Source of the DNA: Ilyonectria destructans
Lineage: Eukaryota; Ascomycota; Sordariomycetes; Hypocreales; Nectriaceae
Direction: 5' to 3'
DNA: 64,000 nucleotides
Assembly: GCA_020740775.1 (NCBI GenBank)
Contig: JAHEWK010000016.1
Coordinates: forward strand, 1,116,001 to 1,180,000
Shown: piece after piece, positions 39,096-49,124 of the stretch
Layout of the letters: every line of letters begins with the position of its first letter
Position numbering within the stretch: position 1 is the stretch's first letter
Position numbers and translations under genes: made by a program
The notes under the pieces: model-generated
Seen by the model: only the letters and a program-made list of their open reading frames with translations
The model's database searches: none
What the model was told of the DNA's origin: nothing

Positions 39096-40622
39096 ATGTC
39101 TCGACAAGTCACCCCAGAGAGTCAGAGCCTATCCGCTTACGCCCCTGCTACTCTTGTTCCTTACCCTGGTACTGCTGTAAACCAGACTATGGGTAACGGC
39201 ACTGGACCGGCTACGGAGCAAACCTTTCGCCAAGTTCCAGCCCCATTTCGTTCTGGAGGAGTCTTTGCAAACGAATATCCTTCCTGGCTCACTCATCCAC
39301 TCCAGGGTGGCCAAGCCCGTCCTGTGCTCACACCAGAGCCAGCGGTCTTTCATCACCCGGGCGGCACCCAGTTCTCGCCTATGTGGCCTCATGAGGTCGT
39401 ACGTCCAGTGAACCCCCAGCCGACCATCTATGATGCTTCGAATGGTACTCGTGGCCTTGTTGGTTCTTCCTTCACTGGGGCTTTTCAGCCAGAAGTCTCG
39501 ACTAGGGAGGCAAATGATTCCTATCTCGACTACCTCACGAACGTGTGGGAAAGAGCTCGAGGCTCTTCTGCCTTGTATCCATCCCCCGTCGCTTCTGGCA
39601 AACTGCCCATTACCTATTCGACGGATCGCCTCTCATCGGTTGGAGCTTCGACTCCTCCGCTGCAGAGATCGGACTCTCAGTCTTCGATCATCCGGTATCC
39701 TTCTCAGGCACCACCTAGCCCGGAGATATATACCCCGGTGGAAGCCCTCAAATGGAACGCATTTCATGGCTCAAGCAAAATGCCCCAGTTGATTGGGAAG
39801 ACACCAGAAAACCCCGCAGCTCTCACTCTGGCCCCCATCACAAAGCGGCCTTCTCGGGCTGCATCTCCAGTTTTGCGAAGCGGATTCCGACCCATGGCTG
39901 CTGTGTCTCACAACAGACGAACTACTAGAAATAACACTAGCCAAGCTATTGTCCTTGCTGACGACGCTGCCTTCTCCAACAACTATCGTGGCGAACACAG
40001 CGCTCGGAATGCAAGCGTCCGGAATCTCAAGCCCGAGGAAAATTGCGCTCTTTGGCTGACGAACCTCCCGCCTGATTGCACCTACCATGAACTTCTCGCT
40101 ACGATTCGAAACTACGGTCGAATTTGGTGCGCCGTCATCAACGAGCCCGACTATCTGAGACACACCACCGCTGCAGCCAAGGTCGTTTTCTTCGCCCCCG
40201 GCCCGGCCCAGGCGTTTCTGGCCATGTCGTTGATCCGCGGAGTGACCATTCGTAACCACAGAATCAAGGTCACTGAAAACCGTGTCAAGTACAAGGAGGA
40301 GCCTATGACGGGAAGCGAGTCTCGGGTTCTCATCATCACTGGAAGCTCAAAGTTCGTCAATGAGAAGGCCCTGACCGAGTTCTTTCAAGAGCGGTTTGTT
40401 TTCGAGGTTGACGAAGTCATCACCCTCATCCATGCTGAGCAGCGCACGGTTCTTGAGTACAAATTTGGCAGTTACCGATGCCAGGCGCATATGGGCAAGA
40501 TGGCTCTGGAGAAGGACAAGCCCGAGGGTCTGGAGAAGGTGGAGTATGGAGAAGATCCTTGCGAGGTTGGTGACACTATGTCTTCGTATGGAGTGGCGGG
40601 TTACAGGATTCAGGGCCGTTGA
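39096..40622 (+). CDS. RRM-domain RNA-binding protein
   Basis: Single exon, 508 aa; the ATG at 39096 (GCAAGATGTCTCG) is preferred over an in-frame start 24 nt upstream. Residues 1-310 are disordered, rich in Pro, Ser and Tyr. An RRM-like fold follows at about 315-400: beta1 ALWLTNLPPDCTYHELLATI, RNP1-like region AAAKVVFFAPGPAQAFLAM and beta4 NHRIKVTENRVK. A second alpha/beta segment (~405-475, beginning SRVLIITGSSKFVNEKALTEFF) could be a degenerate second RRM. A cytosolic or nuclear RNA-binding role is likely; targets are unknown. This layout occurs in several fungal proteins without assigned function. Confidence 0.88.
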   Translation: MSRQVTPESQSLSAYAPATLVPYPGTAVNQTMGNGTGPATEQTFRQVPAPFRSGGVFANEYPSWLTHPLQGGQARPVLTPEPAVFHHPGGTQFSPMWPHEVVRPVNPQPTIYDASNGTRGLVGSSFTGAFQPEVSTREANDSYLDYLTNVWERARGSSALYPSPVASGKLPITYSTDRLSSVGASTPPLQRSDSQSSIIRYPSQAPPSPEIYTPVEALKWNAFHGSSKMPQLIGKTPENPAALTLAPITKRPSRAASPVLRSGFRPMAAVSHNRRTTRNNTSQAIVLADDAAFSNNYRGEHSARNASVRNLKPEENCALWLTNLPPDCTYHELLATIRNYGRIWCAVINEPDYLRHTTAAAKVVFFAPGPAQAFLAMSLIRGVTIRNHRIKVTENRVKYKEEPMTGSESRVLIITGSSKFVNEKALTEFFQERFVFEVDEVITLIHAEQRTVLEYKFGSYRCQAHMGKMALEKDKPEGLEKVEYGEDPCEVGDTMSSYGVAGYRIQGR

Positions 40623-41428
40623 AGTGGGCTGGGAGAATGAGAGCGAAACAGCGGAATGTACTCGCGACGTGTAACACTATTCAGAAGTCTGTGAGTTGGA
40701 GGTTCATGTTTTCATAGGCGTTGCTGCCAACATGGTAGAGAATGCGATGGAATGTGGATTGCGCGAAAGATGGCTCGCTCTTAGAACTAGAGAGTATTTA
40801 GGATCCCCGAATGGAGCTTCTTTTTCATAGAAGCCGAGACTGGAAGAAATTCTACTGCAAAGCTGATATTCCCAATGTGGATTGACTGGACGTGATGACA
40901 GAGACTGAGGCCCTGAGATGCAACTCAACGGACGGAAAGTATCCGAAACGCCACGTCACTGGTTGCCTAACCCAAATACATAAGGTAATCAGTCAATCCT
41001 TTGTATCGTCAAAGAATGAACCTGTTGAAAGGAGGTTTCCCTCTGACATGCTCCGCATATATCTCAACTGGTGTTCGATAAACTTACTTCCTCTCAATGA
41101 GACCACGGCCGAAAAATGACTGAAGAATCCAGCGAGACTCCCGAGTTTATTTTTCCAGCTTCAATGCAAATGAAAACTGTTCTGGCCTATTTATTTATGC
41201 ATGGCCTGAACATTCTCGTCACTCATGTGGGCTGCATGGGTGGGGTCATGTGGCGCCGTGACCCCAGCCCATAGCTCCAAGTCTCAACTTGGACACTCAG
41301 GAAAGGACTCATTTCGTTAACCACATCTCCTTTTGACAACTCAACTCAACCCGCGAGACACCGTTCTACCAGTGGTTGAAGCCTGGCAGCTTCCTTTTAC
41401 CCGTTCCAGCACCCGCGGCACCTCGGTA
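40623..41428. other. intergenic region
   Basis: 806 bp between two plus-strand genes; no coding support. A 3' UTR and the promoter of the next gene are expected. Confidence 0.45.
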
Positions 41429-42460
41429 ATGCCCACCTCGGTGGACGAAATTATTCGCCGGCACCCCCGGGAGCGGCTTTTTGTGCAACCCCTGGAATGG
41501 ACAGCGCGACATCTCGAGCTTCTGCAGTGTTCCTTTGAACTGCAAGACGACGAGGTTCCGCGCAGGAAAACCGTCGATGAGGCGGTTCACGATGCCGATC
41601 TGATGGATCGCCGGCCGTTTAGCTACTGGACCCACGAAGCCGAGGTCTTGGCAAACTCGGACACCAAGAACGCCGTCATTCGACGCATTCTCACAGACCG
41701 AAACGGGCCCTTCAAATGCATTCGGTAAGGCTGAAAGATGGGAATGAGAAATAGAGTCCGCTTACTTGCTGACGTTTTCCCATCAAAGGCCTTTTGGCTT
41801 CTTTCATTTTGGTGCCGACCACAAGTTTCGCCTTCACGGCCTAGTTTTTGCTCCCAGCAGCCAACGTCAGGGTCCTGGTCAAGACCAACCACCTCCAGTC
41901 TTCACCTTCATGCAACGCAGTATGGTTAAGATACAAAGAGAGACCGCATTCCCGATGCCTCGTCCTCGTCGCCGCCAACAACTGCCGAATGTACCTGTCG
42001 CAGCTGCCCGCCAGCTTCAGCTGAAGCATCTAGAACCTGCAAACCCATGCCGTGACCCGTACATTCTTGCTGTGCTTCTTGGTCTTGCACAGGCTCAAGC
42101 TGAGACGGTGGTTGTCGGCAGCAGTAGCTCTAAAACCGACCGGAGAAGGCATGAATACAGGGTCAGTTCTCATTTCCGAAGAAACCGTTCGATGCGAACC
42201 CTAATTGTCCATAGGTCTGTGCCATATTTATTGATGAAACGAATACCGAACACATGAATTTCTATTCTGCCAACATCAGCGCGACTTTTCTCGGGAAATT
42301 CGGTTACCCCGAGCATTTGCAAGTGCCTCAATCGCCACCCCTCTCGTCTTCCTTAACCATCAAGCACAGAAAATTCCCTTACAAGCCTTACACGTCATTG
42401 CGTCAGCGTTTGATTGATGCGATTACATCTCAACAACCGGTTTATCAAAATGCGCCCTGA
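41429..42460 (+). CDS. fungal-specific protein of unknown function
   Basis: Model join(41429..41724, 41789..42161, 42215..42460), 304 aa, phases consistent. Introns are 64 nt (GTAAGG, CTGAC, AAAG) and 53 nt (GTCAGT, CCTAAT, ATAG). The recurring core of this family is visible: SYWTHEAEVLANSDTKNAVIRRIL, RPFGFFHFGADHKFRLHG, PPPVFTFMQRSMVKIQ, then NPCRDPYILAVLLGLAQAQAE, VCAIFIDETNTEHMNFYSANI and a final FPYKPYTSLRQRLIDAI. Proteins of this shape occur in many Pezizomycotina as expanded, weakly expressed families without a known biochemical role. No signal peptide or membrane segment. The start is the first ATG of the frame. Confidence 0.8.
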
Positions 42461-42932
42461 TAGGATAGAAATAGGAAAAGTCTCGACTCATAGGTGCTGA
42501 AAAGGAATAATCACCCAAATTGAGTTGTTGATACGGTATTGGTCGGTCATGCACTCTTGCGCAGACTACGCTAGGTGACAAACGAGGGCATCGTCAGATG
42601 TAACGCCGAGAAAAAAAGACGAGGTCAGAATAGGTCAAAGGTTGGAATAATAAATCTGGCACCTGGGAGAACCGAATCTAGCGCTTTTAGGTGTATTCAG
42701 CAAGGAAGAAGGAGACCAGAAAAGCAGTTGCTGCCATGGCTTGGGTTGGGGGAATAGGGCAAAACAAAGATCCTTGAAGCGTCTAATACGTGTAGGATTC
42801 ACAATCTGATTTACAGCTGCAAATATGAGTCCAGACTATACAGAAAAGAAATAAGCAAAAGATGACCGTAGATCTAAAAACAGACTAGGCCGTACTCCCA
42901 ACCCTACCCACTTAAATATAGTTAAGTTTGGC
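42461..42932. other. intergenic region between convergent genes
   Basis: 472 bp without coding support between the unknown plus-strand gene and the Hsp70-like gene; A/T-rich near 42780-42930, consistent with 3' UTR sequence. Confidence 0.45.
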
Positions 42933-45082
42933 TTAATACTTGTACTTAAATGTGACTTGATTAGGGCCTTGGAGTTTGCCCTTATAGTAGAGGGTGAATG
43001 ACACAATAATTCCATCGTAAACCACCCCTAAGTCGAAGGAATCGTCGGACAGGGGGTCCAGCTCTTGTAACCATAACCATGTGACCTTGCAAACCTGGCT
43101 GTCGTAACCGAAATTAGTTGTACTTTTCCATGAGTACAAATCGAGCGTCAGGTATTTATCAGAATTGCGCGACACTGTCTGAAAGTTTTCAAGGCGGATT
43201 CTGAACATGTTCGGTCGCCTGGTTGAAAGAGTCGCGCCCTGACAAACGACATGTATCAGCTTAGAGCCAAAATTTTGGGGCTCGATTTATTCCTTACCTT
43301 TTCCAGAAACCATTTTATGTCCTGGTTAGGCGGTCGAAAGCCATATTTCAGTGGCGAAAGACGGCAGGCGACCATCGTCTGCCCCTGGTCTCTTCGCTCT
43401 GTGTTGATGGCGTGATACAGAGCCCCATGTGCCCCCGATTTCCATCTGATAGATATAAGATATGGTTTGATATAACTGAAAAGAGAGGATTGTACTTACC
43501 CAGTATTGTCATGATATGCGATGACTCCGACAGAACCACCGAAATTACCCTCGACCATTTTGTTGATCTCATTCTGCAAAAACAAGTTTTTGCCGAAACC
43601 TCCAGCAATAATGAGGGCCTGTGAGTTTCAGCCGCGTCAGCTTTATAGAATAAACAAGCCATCGCATATATTGGAACATAATCACCTTTGGGAGTTGGCC
43701 TGTCTTTGCTTTGACTGCTTCAATCTGCGATTTGACGAGCTGCGTGATTCGATCCACGGGCTGGAAGATTTCCTCCAGATCCTCCCTTTCCAACAATTAG
43801 AGTAGTAACAAATGTTAGATTAGAGTAAAATACCTCGTGAATGTCAAGATTTGTTCCAGCGATCCGGTTTGAACTTGTCTTGCCCGAAATCTAATAATGT
43901 CCGGGGGTATTACGATTTGGCGATTTGTATCACTTCCATCGCAACATTCAATAATCCGTTTCCAGTTGAGTGAGATAATTTCCTCCATGGCCGATGCACT
44001 GAGCTGGGCCTTAGGGGAAGATGCGAGGATCCTGGCGATCAATTTCTCTCTGAATACGTCGTTGAGTATCACAGCACCGGAAAAAGTGTACTCGCTGGGA
44101 ACGCATTCTGCAAGGGAAAGGGGTGATAACCCAGAAACCTGAAAACTGACACAATCCTTTGAGACATAAATCAGCGAGCCGCATGAGAAACTAGAGGGGG
44201 TTTAAAAAGCTTACGGCGGTGCCTCCGCCACAATCGCAGACAACGATAGTATCGTTTTCCTGTTATATGTTAGCTAAAGTGCTTGGAAGATTGCAGAACG
44301 TTTGTTGCCCAAGTAAATAAAGTTGGGAAACAAAGAGAATAGACTTGGAAGATGTGGCAATTGAAAGCAGAATTTGGCCATCGTGCCGCACCTTGGGATT
44401 GATCCTTTGTAGCTCGTAGGTGAGGAGGAAGACCGCTGCGGCCTCTGGCTCACAGATGAGGCTGGGGTAACATTGCAACTGGTTGAAGATTCCCGTGGCA
44501 TCGATAGCCTTACGCATACGCTGTTTTGCGTCGTGGGGCCAGTTTGCCGGAACTGTGAAAGTAACGTGTACCTCGCACTGTTCAACGGAAAAGGGAAGAC
44601 CTTTTACAAAAGACGCCCAGAGTCTTTGGAAGTAAATCGTGATCACTGCCAACACGGTTTGACCAACCTCATCGATTTTCTTTTCGGCCTCCACAAACTT
44701 GGGTGAACGTCTAAAATGACTAAGATCGTCTTGGAAGAGAGTCATGAGTTTGAACCATTGAAGAACAGAATGCTCAGAACTCGATGAAGCTGAACTGCCA
44801 TCCTGAAACAGTCGCAACTGAGTGGGGATTTTCTCCGGACAAACGCTGAAACTCGATGATGCGTCAAGGGCGTAGTTGACGTCTGGCCTTAGGTGACCTG
44901 AAACTTCGACCTGATATGTGAGACAGGAATAACTGGTAGCCCAGTGGTTAATTCATAACCCAGTGTCGACCACCAGATTGAACGCAAAGGGGAAGGTAAG
45001 GGAAAGGAGAGGAGACCTACGTGGTTCCAAAATCGATCCCCATATAAATCACGGCCTGGGGGTCAGGCTTGGCTAAAGCCAT
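42933..45082 (-). CDS. fungal Hsp70-like (HSPA12-type) ATPase
   Basis: Eight exons: complement(join(42933..43238, 43298..43445, 43500..43618, 43686..43785, 43834..44138, 44215..44259, 44392..44932, 45021..45082)), 1626 nt, 541 aa, every phase consistent. Actin/Hsp70-fold motifs: phosphate-1 loop YMGIDFGTTYS (residues 13-23), HVTFTVPANWPHDAKQRMRKA, CEPEAAAVFLL (connect region), phosphate-2 loop IVVCDCGGGTA, and the adenosine motif ALIIAGGFGKN. It lacks a canonical substrate-binding domain and instead ends in a short beta-rich tail (ITVSFTLYYKG-like), as in the divergent fungal Hsp70-like expansion related to animal HSPA12. The step from CGGGTA to VSGLSPLS skips residues many homologs have after the DxGGGT motif, so the exon 44215-44259 boundary is the least certain. 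The client and role are unknown. Confidence 0.85.
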
Positions 45083-45810
45083 GATGACAATGTTTGAAGA
45101 AGGGGTGGTTGACCGAAAAAGATAGATCGAAGGTATGGAAGGAGGGAGGGTACCTAAAGGAAAAGATAAAGTTGACGAGAAGAAAATATTTATGAGCGCG
45201 AGGACTATTGACATAACCATCAACTCGGCTAGAACAACTGCCTAATATCTCTGGTGTGAAACTAAGCTAACATCGGCGATAGGTCAAGAAGCTTAGACTT
45301 TGAGTGGTGTGATTAGTAGAGTCACCTCCCTCGGACAACGCCCCTCTAGTCCCTGGGGTGGCCAGGAGCATGTGAGGAGTGCCTCCATCGTGAGGTTTAA
45401 AGACGGTAGTTTGCAGTTGACCCAATTCAAACTGAGGAGCTGATTGGAGGATTCCTTTTAGGTTAGTTGTGGCTTGGAACTATTTGTGCAAGGGGGAGTT
45501 TCTTTGTTCTTGTGTTTATGAGTTGGCAGCATCAGGGCGTCAAACGCGACACGTAGCCATGCCCGCCGTCTCACAACCGGTTTCTATACCAAAAGCGGAG
45601 TGCACGCTCCAGCTGTGGTGCTAATGGTGGCGTGTATTGACACTATTGTACTTGAGGCATGTGATGGCACTTTCGTGTTTATTCATGTCACGGAGCCTCT
45701 GATGGATGCTGCACCCGCTTGTCTTGACCGGATCCTCCCAGCCCCTTTGGAACCGTGTTATCTTGATATGCGCTCCACTTTCTTACTCGCACGTCTCCAT
45801 CCTCGTCACC
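45083..45810. other. intergenic region, divergent promoters
   Basis: 728 bp between the Hsp70-like gene (minus) and the next unknown gene (plus). No coding support; both promoters are expected here. Confidence 0.45.
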
Positions 45811-47220
45811 ATGCCCAAGACACGCCAATGGACCAGCGACCATCCCCAGCCCACTGAATCCCACGACGGCAAGAAAGGAGTGGACTCTTGTACCTCGAAG
45901 CGTCTGCGGAAATCTTCACCTTCGCAAGAAAACTCCAACGCCAGTCCTCCTACCTCTTCAGCGATGGAGTCAAGCTCGAAGATGTCGGAGCCGCATTCAG
46001 ATGAAACCCTCCCCCCACACTCCAAGAAGAAGAAGCCTGGATCCGTAAGTCATCTTAACACAGTGATGGAAGGGACACCAAACTGACAACTATACCTCTA
46101 GACCGAACAACTGCTGCCGACCGTCGAACCCTTCGTTGATTCACCGCAGTTGAATCTGGACATGCCCTCGGTCGACCCAGAAGAGAAACCAACAGTCGAC
46201 CGAATCTCCGAACATGTTAGAATTGAAATGGTAGATAACCTACGGATCCATGATGGGGTCTACACCGGTCGTGACTGGTGTGATGTTCATGGTAGCATCT
46301 GGGATTTTGCGCACCGTCACTTCAAGGACCTTCGGTGGGACCAACTGGATGAATGCACGAAAGAGAAATTCACCACGTGGGCCCCAAATGCTCGTAAGGT
46401 CTTCGAAATGACGGATGGCTCGACTTGTTTCTTTACCTCCTGGATTTGGCGCATCTTAGTCAATTCGGTATTCAATCGGAAGTCCAATCAGATCAAATGG
46501 GTATCACCTTACTTCAAGGCTCAAAATGATATGCTGAACCACCTGCAAGGTATGGCTTCATTCTTTTTATACTATGCATAACTAACTTTAAAGATAGAGC
46601 TGAAGCCAGACGTGGCATCGACCTTCTCATTTCAATGGAACCGTTGGAGAATGGAAACGGTTCGTTTGTTCGAGCTCGCGAGCACGAAATCGGTTGTTAC
46701 CGAACGCACCTTGTACCGCATCGACCAGAGTTGTATTCGTACAATTATCGCTGATGGGCTTGGTTCATACTTCCCTCGCGAGTTTGAAGAGTTCCATTTA
46801 GTGAGTTTAGGATACGCAGTTGTTCAGATGGAGATGCTCTTCGCTAAAAGCCTGGTTGACGTGCAACTTATTTTTTATCACCCTACCTTGGGTGAGATCT
46901 CGGAGTTCGCTTTCCAACCAGAAATCGACGGCTGGGATGGCCATGCTATGACCAATGTGGATTATGTTTCAGCGCGTGAGGGAACTATTGAGGAGAGAGC
47001 CCGGCAGCTTGCTCGGCAATATAAGAAGGGTCACCCTGGTCGCCCTGTCGACTTTGTCGTGGCCCCCATGATGTTGGGTCGCCATTTAAGGGCTTCTTAT
47101 CGGGACCAGTTCATCCGCGAACCGATGGTAGTCTGCGTGGGTTGGGTGGCCGACTTTGATTTGGGGGAGGAGGAGAAGGACGATGGGAAGAAGAAAGAGG
47201 AAGGGAAGAGTGAGGAGTGA
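45811..47220 (+). CDS. fungal-specific protein of unknown function with acidic tail
   Basis: Model join(45811..46044, 46102..46549, 46598..47220), 434 aa. Introns are 57 nt (GTAAGT, ACTGAC, CTAG) and 48 nt (GTATGG, ACTAAC, ATAG). Residues 1-80 are disordered and Ser/Lys-rich, with KRLRK and KKKK basic clusters that could act in nuclear import. The rest is folded, rich in Trp and Phe (SIWDFAHRHFKDLRW, FFTSWIWRILVNSVF, FSFQWNRWRMETVRLFE, RAR QLARQYKKGHPGRPVDFVV), and ends in an acidic/basic tail that runs straight into a GGA repeat after the stop codon. I know of no functional assignment; similar-looking multi-copy proteins occur in Sordariomycetes. It is divergent from the Hsp70-like gene. Confidence 0.8.
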
Positions 47221-47312
47221 GGAGGAGGAGGAGGAGGAGGAGGAGGAGGAGGAGGAGGAGGAGGAGGAGGAGGAGGAGGAGGAGGAGGAGGAGGAGGAGG
47301 AGGAGGAGGAGG
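47221..47312. repeat. (GGA)n trinucleotide microsatellite
   Basis: 92 bp, about 30 uninterrupted GGA units, beginning at the first base after the TGA stop codon of the preceding gene and followed directly by GTAAGTGATG, a canonical splice-donor-like sequence. The tract is pure purine on one strand. The repeat probably grew out of the Glu/Lys codons of the gene's acidic tail. It produces misleading poly-Ser/poly-Pro frames on the minus strand. Confidence 0.95.
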
Positions 47313-48058
47313 TAAGTGATGAAGTGGAGGCATAGCAGATCATGGGTCTTGGTGCATTGCCGTTGCCTCCGAGTTTGTATCGACTGTTTTGTCTTGGTGT
47401 TTGGTAGTCATGTCTTGATTTTCATCGTCAATTTGAACACTATTTTGTTTCTTCTTGAAATCATTCCTCTCTCCTCACGCTGAACCATGAAATTGCCTTC
47501 CAAGCACTCGCCCATCGAAGTCATGGCGGCGACGGCGCCCTTGTGAAGGGACCCGCCGCGTGAATCGCCACGTTTCGACGGGAACGCTTTGGCTTGGCAT
47601 GGAAATTTCGAGTCGGACGAGCTGGACGCACTGAGTATTGAATGGCACTGAGTATTGAATGGTCGGAACTGCAAGGCGCGTCCCACGGGGAGTGAAATTG
47701 CGCCGGCGACTGAAACGAGACACGGCAATGTAATGGCGGCTCGGGGCCGGGTACGGTACGAACGATCCGCGACAGTCACGGGTCACTACTAATTTTACCA
47801 TCCACGATTTCATACGGTGGCAGCTGTGCGTAACGGGATCCTTTCTTTACCGGAGAAGCTCACTATTTAGCAGGCCAGCTATGTCTCGGGCAATCACGGC
47901 GAACCGCGTGTGGTGTTGCGCTATAATTCTCGGAGCAAGGGGGGCACACTCTCGGAGAACGGCGGAAAATACCAAGTCCCCCAGCTTCAAGCTACCTTAC
48001 ACTGCAGTACCGTCTGTATACCCGCCCAGACCGGGCATCTCTTGTGAAACTCAGCTCG
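47313..48058. other. intergenic region
   Basis: 746 bp without supportable genes. Contains a 17-bp tandem duplication (unit GCACTGAGTATTGAATG, then TGG or a new copy) near 47626-47662. Confidence 0.45.
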
Positions 48059-48541
48059 CTACCAAGTCCACGGGTGCGGGTTGGCCGCAATCTGCTCTCT
48101 CTTGGCTGCTAGCACGAGATGTTTCGTTCCCCTGGGCAGGTGAAAAGCAACTTCGAAGAAGCGAAGAAAACCGTACCGGCTCTTGTTGTCCCAGAGCTTG
48201 AAATCTGGGTACGTATTCTGCAGGAAGCGCGTGCAGGTGAGTTCCACCTCGACAAGATCCTTCGCGACTCTAGAACCGGGCATCATACTCAGGAGGCGTC
48301 GTTTGCGTTGAAGCCGTTTGGAGTCGGCGTCTAAGCCTTTCTGTATCCAATCGTCATATTCTTCAAGGTGCAGATCCATAGTGATAGTGGCGATGACCAG
48401 GATGTCGAACATGGCTTCAACCTGTTCTGGTGTGCAGGGGAGGGAATACAGGGACCGAACAGCGAGCGCGGCCTGCCTATTCCACTCGGTGCATGGATCC
48501 GTCCACAATTCTAATTCAAGTTCTGACTCAGTGTCCGACAT
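48059..48541 (-). CDS. small unknown protein
   Basis: Single-exon frame of 160 aa from the ATG giving MSDTESELELELW. The composition looks protein-like: an acidic start, then amphipathic helices (AALAVRSLYSLPCTPEQVEAMFDILVIAT, EVELTCTRFLQNTYPDF, RYGFLRFFEVAF). No signal peptide, membrane segment or known domain was recognised. It could be an orphan gene, or the remnant of a larger unannotated family. Its neighbour on the same strand is the Zn2Cys6 factor 584 bp upstream. Support rests on length, composition and an isolated, non-overlapped frame. Confidence 0.45.
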   Translation of the reverse strand: MSDTESELELELWTDPCTEWNRQAALAVRSLYSLPCTPEQVEAMFDILVIATITMDLHLEEYDDWIQKGLDADSKRLQRKRRLLSMMPGSRVAKDLVEVELTCTRFLQNTYPDFKLWDNKSRYGFLRFFEVAFHLPRGTKHLVLAAKREQIAANPHPWTW

Positions 48542-49124
48542 TATGAATGGTGATTGGAAAAGTTGTGAGGTATAGTGAGGGATTGTGGAAGTTGGTGTTG
48601 TGGCAGCTGGGTGGTCGGGTGGCTAACGCCTACCTTTATCCGCTCGCCGTGTTCGTGCTTCACGATCAAGTACTCTCTTTTTTTGACATGTTCACTGCGA
48701 TACAAAGGGCAATCACAAAGTGTTCGCTATGATTACACCTTGAACCACCGCCTTGGAGCACCGTGTAGGTCAGCATTTGATGCAACGGAGCATGAGTCGC
48801 TGAGCAGGACTGTTTTGATTGCTCGGAACATCATCGAGTCAAGACTCTTATGCAAGAATACTCACTTTCACTCCAACAGGTACCACTTGAGAAAATATCT
48901 TGATTCAACATGCAATACGTTACACTCATTGTCAGTGCGATTTTGAGTATGTAGTGATGCACTCAACTTTTCCGAATTCCATTCGACCTTGGCCTTCGCT
49001 TTTAACAGTTACCACTCGTGCCCGCAAGAGTTGCTCCTCCAGGTTTTGTTACCAGAACGCCATTTTCAAAACCACTCAAGTACCGACCCAAGCTTGGTAC
49101 ATTACTCACGCATATTTCCCGGTA
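48542..49124. other. intergenic region
   Basis: 583 bp between two minus-strand genes, A/T-rich in its central part; no gene seen. Confidence 0.45.

Noticed and set aside
47086..47343. Minus-strand poly-Ser and poly-Pro frames
   Set aside because: Artefacts of the GGA microsatellite.
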